From Acanthochromis polyacanthus (Eukaryota; Chordata; Actinopteri; Pomacentridae): a DNA stretch of 64,000 nucleotides. This document shows, in pieces, positions 22,351 through 35,259 of the stretch. The notes beneath the pieces were generated by a model that was not told the origin of the DNA, made no database searches, and saw nothing but the letters and a program-made list of their open reading frames with translations. The number at the start of each line of letters is the position of its first letter. Position 1 is the stretch's first letter. The position numbers and the translations under genes were made by a program. Location of the stretch: positions 558,001 to 622,000 of the forward strand of contig NC_067123.1 of assembly GCF_021347895.1 (NCBI RefSeq), given 5' to 3'.

Positions 22351-23764
22351 ACAAACAGCACAATATCTCCCTGTAAAGTGTAGCAGAGTTGACGTAGAAA
22401 GCAGCATGAAAAGAAAATACTCAGAAACTTAATATTGAAATATGAAACTGAGGATTGGGAGCATCTGATTGGAATAAAAAAAAACACATGTAAAGTAGCA
22501 CCACACAGAGTGTTACATTTAATTCAGTAAAACACCACGTGGCTTTTTGCAGAGGGACAGTTGTTATTTGCATGACAGCACCAGGAGGAATTTATCACCG
22601 GATACTGAAGGAAACAGGACTGAGAGTGACGAATAAAGACTCATAAGGCATCTGATGAACAGAATCATAAAAACAGAAGCAGCTTCCTTTAGTTTTAAAC
22701 CTGAACAAGATGCAGCTCAGTTTACAGGATCCCAGATGTTTGCTCTGTCCTGGATCCTGAACTGAGCCGCTCCATTTAAAAGAAAGAGAAAAAAGCTGAG
22801 AAAATGTAATAAAATAAGAGTGAATCCACAAATATGACTCCCAGCAGCTTCAGATATATTCAGTAGCTGACTTTAGACCTCAGGAGTGACATGCTTTATC
22901 TTCTTAAACTTCCCTTTTACAGTTTAGACCTTCAGTGTGGAAGCTGAGCGTAAAAACAGCAGCAACCTTTAAAATAACACGACACATGCCCTGCACGTGT
23001 GTGTTGTGACTAAACGACAGCAGGACATGTCAGAAAACAAGAGCGGGTGGTTTCTCACTACTTCTTCAGATTCATTTTTAGGTCAACGGTTATCTTGTAT
23101 GTATTACAACATCATTAATCATATTTATACACACTGCAGTGCTGTTGTGTTTTCATTGTTTCAGTGGAACTTAATCTTATGTGTCTAAATATCGACTATG
23201 GCAGGACTAAAGCAGCAACAATTCATCAAAAAAATCCATTAGTTGTCCTCTCATAGCCATCAGTTAATCTGTTTGAGTTGTTTTGTAAAGAAAAAAAAAC
23301 AGTAAATGTGAATATTCTCTGGTTTCTTGCCTCCTCTGTGACAGTAAACTGAACATCTTTGGGTTTTGGACAAAACAAGACTTTTCATTTTGGAATTTGA
23401 GAAACACTGATGGACATTTTTCAGCATTTTGTTGCATTTTAAATGCAACAAAATCTAGTGAATTAATATCTCTTTAACGTGTGTTTTCTCTCCACAGCCT
23501 TCAGGTCATCTAAATTCATGTATCCCTGCTTTTCTCCCTAAAGCACCACAGTTATTAAAACATCACGCAACACTGGTTCATATAGCTCAACAACAAAATA
23601 TAAAAACATTTTCTTTACCATGTTCACACCGGTTTTCTCTCTCAATAGCATTATCCATCATGTCATATCTATGTACATACCCATATGTACATTTATCAAG
23701 CCTCATCTGTAGATGTGAAAGGTGTCCATAGTCTTTAGTTTATCTTCATTTGTTGGCTTTATTG

Positions 23765-23890
23765 TAACTTATCTTGACTTGACTCATCTTGACTTAACTT
23801 ATCTTGACTTAATGGATCTTGATTTACCTTGACTTTTCATATCTTGACTCAGCTTATCTTGACTTATCTTATATTGACTTCACTAATCAA
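23765..23890. repeat. AAGTCAAGATAAG minisatellite, inverted copy
   Basis: This is the mirror of 13035-13165, reading CTTATCTTGACTT on the plus strand. Unit order is almost the same as in A1. Confidence 0.8.
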
Positions 23891-25212
23891 TGTTGTTTTA
23901 CTTAAATGTATTGGCGTCCTGCTGCGTTCTCTTTCTAGATATACACACACTCAGATGTACACAGGATGTAAAAGAAAACAAGGTTTGTCGGTGAGAACAG
24001 CTTCTTCTGTAAATCCAGGGTCCGGTTATAACGCTAACATCCCTGTTTCAGGAGCTTTCAGTGGTGGAAAGAGCTCAGAGTGCAGCTCCTTATACAGCAA
24101 ATTGCGTTGTTCTGTGTGATCTGAACACGTCTGTTTTTATTTTTTGTCTTCTCTAATTCAAATCTCACTGAAGTTGTTGGTTTTTAAGTTTCAATAAATA
24201 ATTTGATGGAATGCCAGATGTGAACTGCTTCCAAGAATGTTTAGAAAGACATTAAATTATACACAAAGTATGTCATATTCTGAACAATTTTGAACTGTGT
24301 TGAAGTCAGGTCATTTAAAAGCAAATCTAACTGCTTTTTCTTGTAAGGTATGTCAGTGCAGCTCATCGTTGAAACAAATGTGACTCTCCTGTGTCTGGTT
24401 CAGTGTTGAAGAAGCTCCACGTTGATCCACCATCAGTGAAGAAAACACTCTGATCATCTGACTTAACAGTAAACCAGTCGAGTTGTAGTGAAATAGTGAT
24501 AAATATGAACAACACAAATATGGAGTCGCTTTGAAACGTGTCCAGACCGTTCAAACATTTAATTTTTTTGCTGAATGAATACAAGTTTCCTCCATCAGTC
24601 TGTCATCAACAACCCAACATGACAAAGAGTAAAACTTCTTTTCACAGATTTTTGTAAATTTGTTAAACATCAAAATTGAAATACCTCAAAATCACTTTTC
24701 ACAAAACATCACAAAAGCAAATCTTATTTTTTTTATATTTATTCAAGAAGTATTAAATTCACATTAATACAGCAAGATGTGAAAAACAATGTTACTAAAA
24801 GGTACTTTCAGTACACATTTTTAAAAAAATGTTTACAATAAATTATATCTTACTGTTGACAATATTTCAATGTCATGCTTAAAACATGAGATCATATTAA
24901 ACAGTCCAAAAGTTTTTAAAGTGAATCTTTGCTACAATAAACAGCTTTTATATTTTTACAATGATTATTTAATAAGATTAGATGTTGTGCTAATAATTAT
25001 AAATAACATCAAAATGTTAAAAGGCCATTTACATTTTATTTGTAATACACATGAACAGTTTTAAATATATTTTAACAATAAACAAAGGAAATATTACATT
25101 TTACAATGTTTATCTTACAGGTTCTTGTGTTAGAATAAACAATAACAGTTTTAAAGTTTTTATATTAAACTAAGTAAGTTATTGATGTCAGTTTTTTTCT
25201 TTTACATTTTAA

Positions 25213-25719
25213 TTAACCCTCCTGTTGTCCTCATTTACAGGCACCAAAAAAATATTGTTTCCTTCTCTGAAAAAAAAATCCAAAAATTCAGCAAAAAAAT
25301 TCCCCAAATTTCTGAAAATTTGCAAAATCTTCAGGATGAAAATTCCATTATTCCTTAAGTGTCCTTTAAAACTTTTTTTTTTTAAATCCCCACATTTGTG
25401 GGATGATGAGTAAATATCTTCCAAAAAAATCAGAAAAATATCTGAAGTGATGACATATATATCAGTAACACTTCTAATATTGTCTTTAAGAACATTCACA
25501 TAAAAATCAACCAAAACTGGATTTTGGTTGATTTTGTTGTGAATGGTCTTAAGAAACATTTTTAACATTTCATTTTTCCACCAAAAAATGTTCAAAGATT
25601 TCCCAACAATGTTGAAAATGTGGACATCAGAAGTGTCACTGTGAAAATATATATATTTTTCCACATTTTCAAACTTTAAAACGGGTCAACTTTGACCTGC
25701 AGGACAACAGGAGGGTTAA
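25213..25719. mobile_element. TTAA-flanked MITE (piggyBac-like ends), copy 2
   Basis: Ends and TTAA duplication match the A1 copy exactly in inverted order. It is about 22 bases longer because of an internal indel, which happens to open a 151-codon frame that I regard as spurious. Confidence 0.85.
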
Positions 25720-26275
25720 ACTAGCAAATCTAACTTTTGACAATGTTTATCTCCAAAGTTCTCACATTACGTTGGATCATAACAAAGATATTCAAAAGGT
25801 TTTTACATTAAACATTAATAAAGCAGTAAACATCTTCTCTGTCTGGCTGTCAGAGCTCAGAGACAAACAGGTGGCAGCTTCCTCTGTCTTCATTTGATGC
25901 TTTGTGAGGAGCTTCCTAAACCCACCGGCACAGAACCAGCACATGATGGAAACTAGTTCTGTGCAGGCAGAGTCAGGACGCCCCTCAGCGGCTGGAGACG
26001 TTGCTGTTGGAGGCAGGGGCGTCTGAATTGGAGCGCTGACCTGGCAAACAGAAAAACAGGACCCAAAAATCAAACTTTGACTCGTTCCTGGCTGCTGAAC
26101 TGTTGAATTATAATTATCAGTGCTTCTTAACAGACATGGAGCCATAAATAAATGTACAGTAGGTGTGGAACGGTTCTAAGCTCTATCAGTTCACATCAAC
26201 ATACAGAAAGTTTACTTTAGCTCATCACCACTTCATGTCCCTGTTGGTGCTTTTGTCGTCTTTGTGAGGACTCAC

Positions 26276-29098
26276 TTAGTCAGCTGACTGAAAACGCTCC
26301 TCCAACCCTCCAGTGGGTTCCTGGTCGTCCATCCTTCTGGTCTGGTCCGTCCGGTCCTCTCTGCCCACCATCCAGGAGTTCCCTGAACGGAACTCCTGGA
26401 TGATGGATGAAGAAACAAAACATAAAGTTCTACAGTCAGTAAAATGCTTCAATTATAAATGATCATGAAGAGATATTAAATCCTGAGAAACTGATGAAGT
26501 AATAACTTACCTTTTTCGGAGGAAGAAAGAAACAGAGTTAGTATCATGGATAATAGTTAAATATTGAAAAATGTGCAGTTGGAATTTTGCTTACCTCTGA
26601 TAGAGAGAAGAAGAAACACACCTGTATTTGTCAGGTGCTCATACCTACCACCTCCCACATTGTCTGATGACGCTAAGACATGTGAAGGAGGATTTTTACT
26701 GTTATTTGCAGGGATCTTGATGTTTTTTGATCCGTGCAGTAAGAAGTGGGAGCTGCCTGTCAGCTGGAACTTCTCCGATCAGAGCTTCCACCAGTTTCAG
26801 GACTAATCGGAGTCGCTATCATCTGGACTCCGAAAAGGCCTGAACCAGCTTCCACCCGTCACAGAGAAGCTCGGGCTTGATGTGGAGGGACCTGACGCAC
26901 TGTGGTCTGTGGACGAAGTGGATGGTCCAGGCTGCGCGTCGTCCTCTTCGCTGACCCGCTGCCTCTTCGTACCTACCTGGGCCTCCACATCGCACTCCTC
27001 CCGGATCCTCTTGAGGAAGGAGCTGATGTGGACGGCAAGGTCCTCTGGGGGAGCAGCGGGAGCAGCGATGACCGGAGCACCAGCAGGAGGGGGGAGACGC
27101 TGGACAAGGGGGGAGCGGGGTCGGCCGTCCTCTTCTTCGCCGTCCTCCAGGTCTTCTTCGTCCTCGTCCAGGCTGTCGTAGCCGGAGTCTTCGCTGGTGC
27201 TCCAGTCGGACCAGGCGTCGGAGTCTTCCGTCTCGGGGTCTTCCTCTTCAGAGTCTTCTTCCTCTGGGTCTTCTTCCTCTCGGTCTTCTCCCTCTGGGTC
27301 TTCTTCTTCTTCGTATGGAGCCAGAACATGGTAGAAGATGGGAGCGTCGTCGTCATCAAAGATCCAGATGGTCTCCGGGAATCCGACGGCAGGGGGATGC
27401 TCCACGGCGTAGTCCACAGACCCTGAGAGGAAACAAGGTCATCACATGTTAGTACTTCTAACATCATTAGATATCAGGACTAAATCATCTACAGTCACAA
27501 CTAAAGTTAATAACAGTTCACTATAACCATCCAACAACGGTGTCAACGCCACAAACACTAAATCAGTAATTCTGCAGTCTGTTCTTTCATGTGAGACTTT
27601 ATGAAAACAATGATTTACTCTACTTTGGTCACTTGGAAAAACTTAAGTCTTGACAATTCAGATGACGAGTTTGTTCACATTTATAGTGATTTAGTAATTA
27701 GAAATGTGTAAATGATGTGCTGTAATGCAACACAACACAATGCAACACAACACAGGAAACCATTACACTACACAGGATTACACAACAAAACACAACAGAG
27801 ACCCACACAACCCACCATCATACAGTTTACCACAAAACAAAGTAATATGACACAACATGGCACAACACAACTCAGAACAACACAATAAAACACAGGATAA
27901 CACAAATACACACAATATAATTTAATACTACACAGCACAATATAACACAACACAACAAAAGACGGCACTTTACCTCTCTGATCATTAATGTTACAACCAA
28001 AACACGGCAACAGGCAACAATGAAGTCACATTTTATGACTAATTATTATCACTGTCGCTGGTTCAGGTCATCATCACACATTTATGAAATCCTAAATAAA
28101 CTGAATGTTTTCCACTAAGTGAACTTTTCTCCTCAAACACAGCAGCATCCTTTCTCCTGGACTGTTTTAAGCGTCCTCACTCAGATAAGCAGCATGTTAA
28201 CTGCACCTGTATTAGTCTGTGTGCATCAGATAATCAGTCACATCAGCAGTAGAAAGCAAAGTAAATCACTGTGTTCTTTCTTAACCGACAGAATAAACCG
28301 ACCAGCAACAGAGATCCTTTACAAATAAAACAACATGAGCAAAAAAATATGAAACTAGCAGATTAGCACAATTTATTCACCAAATCTATGAGTTTAAATC
28401 ATAGTGACTGAATGGAGACGGTGGTACACCTGCAGCCTCATTCAAGTGGTAAAAGAATCATTTTGTCATTCTTATGAGATTCAACAAATACAAACTGTGT
28501 GATGAATAAATAATAGTTCACATTAAAGGTCCATAAACAGTCAGACACAATTTTAGGTTGAGCAGAGTGAAAATGTGATTTTTAAAGCGACTCAGAGCAA
28601 CACAGAGGAGAGGCCTGCTGCATTCTGAAGACTCCATCGTCTCCATGGATACAGCAAAAACACATTTCTGGCATTTTATCATTTCTGCCCCAGTTGGCAT
28701 CATTTGTTTTAGTTTTCAAAAATATTCATGGAAAATTTGATCAATTTGATGCCTTTAAATCAAAATGACAGAGTTTCCAAATCACTACGCCAATGATTAA
28801 TAAATTAGATTAACCCTCTCCTGAGAGAAGTTTTACATTTTATGCTTCAAATAATCATTTTAAAAATCAATAACTGTTAATCACTAAATCTGTGTTTTTA
28901 TCAACAGTTACAATTTAGAAAGTCACACTGGTTTCTACACTGACACAGCTGTAAGGATTTCAGACAGATAAATGACATAATTCCATCAATAAAAAGCTAC
29001 ATTATTAATAATCTATTCATAATCTTACCAGTAGCGTCGCGGTGCACCTCCACGGCAACTCCCACGTATCCCTCGACGTCCATCAGTGTGAGGTCCAT
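26276..29098 (-). CDS. Unrecognised acidic protein gene, copy 2 (inverted)
   Basis: Coding exons on the minus strand are 29098-29029, 27422-26977 and 26395-26276, with lengths 70, 446 and 120 exactly as in copy 1. The 211-residue frame is intact. Differences from copy 1 include Arg4 to Thr, Asp55 to His, and Glu177 to Gly in exon 3. The exon-2 donor is GTAGGT instead of GTAAGT, which should weaken splicing, while the exon-3 hairpin is one pair longer. Read-through gives 229 residues, stop at 26805-26803, with Ser to Gly and Gly to Ser changes in the extension. The gene points toward copy 1, with the INTS8 fragment between them. Function is unknown. Confidence 0.73.
26365..26406 (-). promoter_or_regulatory. 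Hairpin over the exon-3 splice acceptor, copy 2
   Basis: The same inverted repeat as in copy 1 is present, but an A-to-G change in the right arm adds a pair: 18-bp stem, one G-U pair, 6-base loop. The acceptor AG is at 26397-26396. The stem has not decayed and is slightly stronger. Confidence 0.6.
27726..27962. repeat. ACACAACACA minisatellite in intron 1, copy 2
   Basis: This is the complement of the TGTTGTG tract in copy 1, shortened by roughly 90 bases near its 5' side. Confidence 0.8.
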
Positions 29099-29394
29099 CT
29101 CCAGGTCTTCAGGGATCCAAAGGTGATTCAAGGATCCACCAAGAGTCGTTTCTATAAACGTCTTCTTATCTGGACTTCTTTGGCCGAAGGTTTCCTCTTC
29201 AGGTCTTCGGTTTCCAAAAGTGTCCTCTTCAGGTCTTCTCTTTCAGAGTCTGAGAGTGTCCTCTTCAGGTCTCCAAAAGTGTCTTCTTCTTCAAGTCTTC
29301 GCTTTCCAAAAGTGTTGCTTTCCAAGTATTTTCTTTCTGCAGCTGATCTTTGAACAGGTCAATCCAAGTCCAAGAGCAGGTGAAAAAGGGAAAT

Positions 29395-29480
29395 TTCAGA
29401 AGGTTTCAGCCTTTATATAGGCTCCCTGGGTGCATCAAAAAATGCCAGAATTGTTTTTGTTCGGTGCACCATGGAGACGA
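29395..29480 (-). promoter_or_regulatory. Core promoter of acidic gene copy 2
   Basis: On the minus strand a TATATAAAG box lies at about 29420-29412, with the CCATGG-type motif upstream near 29470, in the same spacing as copy 1. Confidence 0.6.
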
Positions 29481-30733
29481 TGGAATCATCCAATACAGAA
29501 GTTCTCTGTCACATAAATTCCGGTCACCTGCCTGAATGAAGACGAGAAGTCACTCTTGTCATCAACCTTCTTCCAGCTGACTTCACATTTATTCACATGT
29601 TCTCTGTTGCAATTTGACAAAGCAGCTGCTTGAAGACTGATTTTGTTTTGACCCCTGGATCTGACATCGCAGAACCAAACACCACAGAGCTCCACAGGGA
29701 CTCACTGTTTGTAAAATCAGTAAAAGTGATACATCTATCAGAGAAATGTCTGACATATCAGAGGGACTGGTGTAAAGTATCTGAGTAAATGTACCCAATT
29801 ACTTTACTTAAATGCAGTTTAAGTGGTTTAGACTTGAATATTTTAACTAGGGCTGGGTCTTTAACTCGTTAATTTCATTTCAGTAATTACAGCACATTTA
29901 ATTGCACCGTTCTCAGTTCCCTAATTTGTGGCACACCAGTAACACTGATGAACACTCCAGCCCAGTAGGGGGTAGTAATGAACCTAAAGTGTGTCTGCAG
30001 CATACGGTCTATGGTCTGCAGTGAAGAAGATACACAGGAGTGATGTCAGCGCATAAGAAGTTTTGGTAAACAGTGAAGGAAAATGAGACTCATTGAGCTT
30101 GTTGGGAGGAAAGTTTTCTTATAAAAATCTTCCTGATGTCAGACAGATGAAAAATGCAGATAAATAGAAATGAACAAACATTTTTCTTTTTTGGGATTAT
30201 TTTTTTCATTGATGTCTCTTGTAATTGTGGGAACATTTTATTTAATCAACTTAACCCTCTACTGCATGACTTTTTAATTTTTTTGGGGGGGAAATTTCTC
30301 ATTCTATTTTAGGGAAGCTTTGGGGTCCCTGATCATACATTAATAATAAAATTTGACCCCCCAACCCCCCTCAATCAGATATTGGTTTGTTGCTTCAAGG
30401 CAACAATGTGCGACAAGGGTAAGAAAATACCAAGGTTTTCTCAAGTAAGTTATATTCCTGGAACAAGGAAAATACACAATGTTATCCAAAGTTTTTATTT
30501 GATCAACAAATAAAACATTCAAATAAACAAGCAATTCATTATAAAAACACCATCATAAATCTATTTCAGGTACTTAGGCACTTTCTTAAACAGAATAATC
30601 AGGAAGCACATGTTCTTTATCCACTCACATGGAGTTACACTTGCATTCATACACATGCACACACATGAACGCACACACACGAACACACAACTGACCCCTG
30701 ATCTCACACAAGTGATTCAGGGATCTGTCTTGT

Positions 30734-31294
30734 TTATCCAGTGTGGAACTTCAGGAAGCAGTTGCGATCGGGGGTAAAGCAGAGGTGGACATTACATTTG
30801 CGGCACATAGCTTTTGGTGTACCATTGCACCGTGGCACCCTGCATCTCCCCTTGTCCCCGGTCATAATGAGCCAGTGAGCTGTTTGATCCAGGCGGACAT
30901 CTGGGACTGGAATGGGAGCTGTGGGTCCTCTCTTCATCTTCTCCTCATATGCGGCAGCAATGGACAGGCTGTGACGACCTCTCTTCTTCTCCAGGCTCTT
31001 CCCACTTTTGCAGAGGCCCTCTGCAATAAATGACTTGAAAGTATAAAGCTTAATTACCTCTTTCTTCCTCATACCACTGCCTTCACAGTCTCTTCGGTAG
31101 AGCAGCCAGGTGGTGCTGATGATCATGTCCAGGAGGTGGTAGTTAGTGTTGTGGAGTTTTCTCCATCTCGGGAGGTGAGGCACTTCAGCCACCTCTTCAT
31201 GTTCATCTCCTTGCTCTTCCTCTGTCTCAGACTCGCTGTATTGAGGCTGGTTTTCTCCTGAACAGAAGAAAAAGGAAGCACATATTAGAAACAC
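30734..31294 (-). pseudogene. piggyBac transposase C-terminal remnant
   Basis: The frame gives 186 residues. The part after residue 50 fits the end of PGBD/piggyBac transposases: TTWLLYRRDCEGSG, FIAEGLCKSGKSLEKKRGR, DVRLDQTAHWLI, then the Cys-rich domain CRVPRCNGTPKAMCRKC and HLCFTPDRNCFLKFHTG. That domain binds the terminal repeats in this family. The acidic stretch at residues 20-36 belongs to the N-terminal region, so the catalytic DDD core has been cut out between LPRWRKLHN and NYHLLDM. It cannot be an active transposase. Confidence 0.85.
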
Positions 31295-31320
31295 ACAGAT
31301 ATACAGTCACCCACATGCAC

Positions 31321-31327
31321 GCACACA

Positions 31328-31408
<81 letters not shown>
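31321..31408. repeat. (AC)n microsatellite
   Basis: About 40 CA/AC dinucleotides run nearly without interruption from 31328, inside the deleted piggyBac. Confidence 0.95.
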
Positions 31409-31413
<5 letters not shown>

Positions 31414-31439
31414 TACTTTTCCAAATGACCCCTAACTGA

Positions 31440-31602
31440 CCCCTGAGCTATGAAGTGTCCCTCAAACCTGACTCAGGGATCCATTCCTCCTGGTCCGTTT
31501 CCTCACTGTCACTGTCAAGTTCACTGTCCTCGCTGTCTGTGGGAATGGCCCGAACCTCAAAATCCTCCCACTTCCTTCCATAAAATGTATTAACATCCAT
31601 GT
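31440..31602 (-). pseudogene. piggyBac transposase N-terminal remnant
   Basis: On the minus strand the frame reads MDVNTFYGRKWEDFEVR, then an acidic SEDSELDSDSEE stretch and EEWIPESGL. An acidic N-terminus of this kind is usual in piggyBac-family proteins. It lies upstream of the C-terminal remnant, with the CA repeat between. Confidence 0.6.
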
Positions 31603-33146
31603 CCTGTATAAATATCATTAGACTGTAAAGTAAAAATATTGACGATGTTCATTTATGCATAAAAACACATCTCCATACATACACATGCAAATGCATTACA
31701 TTGTCTGAATAAAATTGGGCTAGCTGCACAATGTTGCCAAATGAAAAAACACAGTTTAATATATAAATAAAAACAAAATAAGTATTTAAACAATCAAACA
31801 AGCTTCCCTGTACATGCATGCACATGCACATATTTTTTTGGTATAAAGGTATTCAATTTTAACATGTTGAAAAGTGAAATTAATCTTACCAATCTGTAGC
31901 ATGTGTCCCATGCGGCTTGACTTCCTGAAAGGACTGCTCCACCCCCAAACAAAAGGGTACACCCACTTCAAATGGTCATTTGAGCTGTGGCCTCCCTTCT
32001 ATTTTTCATGTTTTCATCACATTGGCAGCCATGATTGAATGTCTCACTCTACCTCATATCATCAGGATCAGACTCATTGTTTTTACTTTTTTCCATCAGT
32101 CAGTTTGTCCTCTTGGTCAGCAGTAACAGCGAGCTAAATATCTAGCTTCTACTGCTGAGAAAAAAAGCTAACATTAGCACGGATTAGCAACCCTGATACT
32201 GTGATTAGAGTAGGGTTAGCAAACAACAAATAAAACATGGAATAAAAATGGTTCCATTGATGTGTAACCTGAGCTACTCAAGCCTTCCATAGTTTATGAC
32301 CTATTATGATGAATATGTAGTAGAAAATTGCAAAAGAGAAGGTTAATTTTTCAAAAATTTTGAAGCCCAAATGTCCTCCAGGCCTGGAATGACCCAACGG
32401 CTTTGCCATAAATTGAACTTTTTGCTTCTACATTTTCAGTTTCTGACCTTTTTTTAATCTATCATGGTTGTTTCACGTGTACTTTACTCTTCATGTATGT
32501 TAATGGGATGGACAAAATAATGCAGTCCAGCACAGCACTACCACCAAATAAATACTCAATAATCAACATAAAGTTGATCATCTTTTTTGCCAAAGTCAAC
32601 AAAAAATGTTGCAGTTTCAAAAAAGTAGAACTTCTAGCCCTGTTTTTTATTGGGTTGTATTAGATAGCCAAATAAAGAGGCCAGTGAGCGTAAAAACAGG
32701 AACAGACCACAATGACAATGATCCGTTAAAGTCATAAGTTAATCTGTCATGTTGAGATAACTGCATAAATATTCCAGAGCCACGCTAGAGGCTCCACGAC
32801 GCTGCATTGTGAGCTAAATGCTAACATCCTCACAATTTGCAAAATTTTGGCTACCACATGTTCCACCACCTCAAATTTAGCGTGTTAACATTTGTTACTT
32901 AGCACAAAACATTCAGTCCAGCTGAAAGGATGTTTGTATAACATAAAACTAAATTTAAAAATACTACGGCATCACTGCAGCGATTAGAATTTATCCTGAA
33001 GGAGATCAACATCGATCAGCCACATCATTAAAACCCATTGACAAAGTGTGTAACATTTATTTTTTTTCATAATAACATAATGTTCTGATAGGAAACCTTG
33101 AGTCCTGGTATTTATCTGGAAGCTATTCTGACATGTACCACTGATC

Positions 33147-33509
33147 ACTGTTCAAAAGTTTGGGGTCACTTAGAATTATCATTATTTTTGAAAGAAAAGC
33201 AGTTTTTGTCCATGAAGTTAACATTAAATGAATGATGAATCCAGTGTAGACATTGTTAATGTGGTAAATGACTATTCTAGCTGGAAACAGCTGATTTTTA
33301 ATGGAATATCTCCATAGGGGTACAGAGGAACATTTCCAGCAACCATCACTCCTGTGTTCTAATGCTACATTGTGTTAGCTAATGGTGTTGAAAGGCTCAT
33401 TGATGATTAGAAAACCCTTGTGGAATTATGGTAGCACATAAATAAAACATGAATAAAAGCATTGAATAAATCATGAAATTGTCTGGATGACCTCAAACTT
33501 TTGAACAGT
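33147..33509. mobile_element. MITE with ACTGTTCAAAAGTTTG inverted ends, copy in A2
   Basis: Both inverted termini are present, so this copy is complete like the one at 51653-52014. Confidence 0.75.
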
Positions 33510-33560
33510 AGTGTACATAAACTTTGCTCCAGACCAAGAACCCTCCTTGTGGGTAACAAC

Positions 33561-33933
33561 TAGGCTTGTCATGATACCAGAAATTTAGTAGTCGATACCA
33601 ATACCACTTAAATTCTACTATACTCGATACCACTCGATACCGCGGTAGCAGAGGTAGCAGGTGCGTTGTGCCACAGAAATGACCATCTGTGTCAAACACC
33701 GTGAGCTGTATAGTAGTCCAGATATATATTTTAGATATATTTATATATTAAAGGAGGCTTCGAGGCACACAATTTGCCCCATGGATATTTTGTAATCGAA
33801 TTATTCGGATTATCCCAGGAATCTTTTCAGCCCTGAACCTATTATGCGGGACAAACAAGGCTGGACACGCTTGTTATTTTGCCATGCAGCTCATTTACTA
33901 TGGGCTGGGCTCATCTAATCATTGTAACGTAAT
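33561..33933. other. Repeat-derived joint beyond block A2
   Basis: The stretch contains GATACC-rich sequence (33576-33645) and a segment ending AATCTTTTCAGCCCT (about 33835), both resembling fish DNA-transposon ends. I see no gene. Confidence 0.45.
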
Positions 33934-35259
33934 CATGGGCGTAGCGGACGCGGGGTACGCGTGCGACATGTCCCCCGCACTTTCCACATCTGTCCCCTCT
34001 GTCCCCCGCACTTTTTCAGCCGTTACAACAGCTAAACCCGTTATTAGCATCCAGTAACGTGTTTTCCCGAGCCGTCTTTGAATGCACCATGAGCACATGC
34101 TCACGCAGGTGTTCCACAGGAGACGTGCTGCTGTGCTGAGCAGTGCTGAACGTGCGTCTGGAGTAATGTGTAGCAAACCAGCCAGAGCCAGCAAGAAGCA
34201 AAAAAACTTGACACATTTTTCCCAAACAAACCACGTAAGTTGTGTGACCTTGTTGGATGCAAACAATGTTAGACTTGTTAGCTAAATGATGACAAGGCAA
34301 AACGTGGCAATAGCTATATCAATATGTTAAGCTAGTTAACAATAATTCAAATTTGGTTGCCTCTGTTACATTACTTGCTAATTAGTTTATTCTTGGAATA
34401 AACCCAGTCCTCTTTCATTTCTGGGCAGAAGATGTGCTCACAATTGCTCTCCATGTATTTAAGTCTTTTGGTCCCAAAAGAGGAGAGTCAGGGAGGAGAA
34501 AAAAGAATAGGCTATCTATGGTATAAATTTACAACTATTTTTTACTCCTTCTCTTTCTAATTCTATCTCAGAATTTTGATTTTCAGATTTTTTAATGATT
34601 ATTTCCATAACAAAGAGCAGAGTCAGGCAGGAGATGGACCAGAGGCGGCGGCCAGCAGTAATGTTGACCATGCAGGGTCTGCAGAGGTGAAAAAATATAT
34701 ATAAGTGGCTGAGAAAAAAATGTATCTATGGGTTAAAGTGATTTTGAGGTTAAATTCTTCAATTTTTACTCTTCCTAATGCTATTTCAGAATTTTTCTTA
34801 CCACATTTTTTATGTTTATTGCCATAACAGAAAGAGCAGAGTCAGGGAGGAGATGGATCAGAGGCCAGCAGCAGGGACAAGGATGTAGGGTCTTTACAGG
34901 TAAGGAGAGATTATAACTTCCTGAAAATAAGATATCTATTGCAGGGAGAAACCAGGCAGTACTGATCATTTCATGTTCAGTGTTTGGCACCTTTGGCTAC
35001 TCATCCAGTAGATGTTCAAGCGACATTGTTGTCAACTGAACTAGAGTTTGGCCACTAAAACTTTAGATTTTATAGTTTAAAGTTTTATACTTTATAGAAC
35101 TAGCCTAGTTGGTCCCCTGGTATTGCACTGTGGCTGTTAGGGATTATGTGGTTCTTTAGCCACTAAGGACGGTGCAATTAAATGTAAGAGAATGATAAAT
35201 CGCTCTGAAAAATTTGTCCCCCTCACTTTTGAGATGGTGGTTACGCCCATGGTAAAAGG
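33934..35259. mobile_element. Non-autonomous hAT-like element between A2 and A3
   Basis: The ends are short inverted repeats: ATGGGCGTAGC at the left and GGTTACGCCCAT at the right. The left part is rich in TGTCCCCCGCACTTT repeats. A short exon at 34167-34227 (MCSKPARASKKQKNLTHF, donor GTAAGT) resembles the N-terminus of hAT-type transposases, which often begin with a KKQxxLxxFF-like motif. No catalytic part is seen. It sits exactly at the joint of the inverted and direct blocks. Confidence 0.55.

Larger units (their letters stand above)
30251..31970 (-). mobile_element. piggyBac-type transposon, internally deleted
   Basis: The 3' end (left) has a TTAA at 30251-30254 followed by CCCTCTACTGCATGA, a piggyBac-style terminus. 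Inside are the N-terminal and C-terminal pieces of a transposase on the minus strand, a CA microsatellite and no catalytic core. The right end shows no matching terminus: A2 homology resumes near 31974, and about 260 bases of A2 present in A1 (around 6345-6600) are missing, so that end was lost with flanking DNA. Confidence 0.75.
22350..33560 (-). repeat. Segmental duplication block A2 (inverted)
   Basis: The reverse complement of this block aligns with A1 from about 14640 down to about 5490, with the acidic gene, both MITEs and the minisatellites in mirrored order. It keeps about 680 bases (22366-23048) that A1 has lost at 14634. The piggyBac at 30251-31970 replaces a short piece of it. Left end: homology stops at ACAAACAGCAC (22350). 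Right end: it stops at GTGGGTAACAAC (33560). Confidence 0.9.

Noticed and set aside
25209..25664. 151-codon minus-strand frame
   Set aside because: It lies wholly inside a TTAA MITE, and the A1 copy of the element breaks it.
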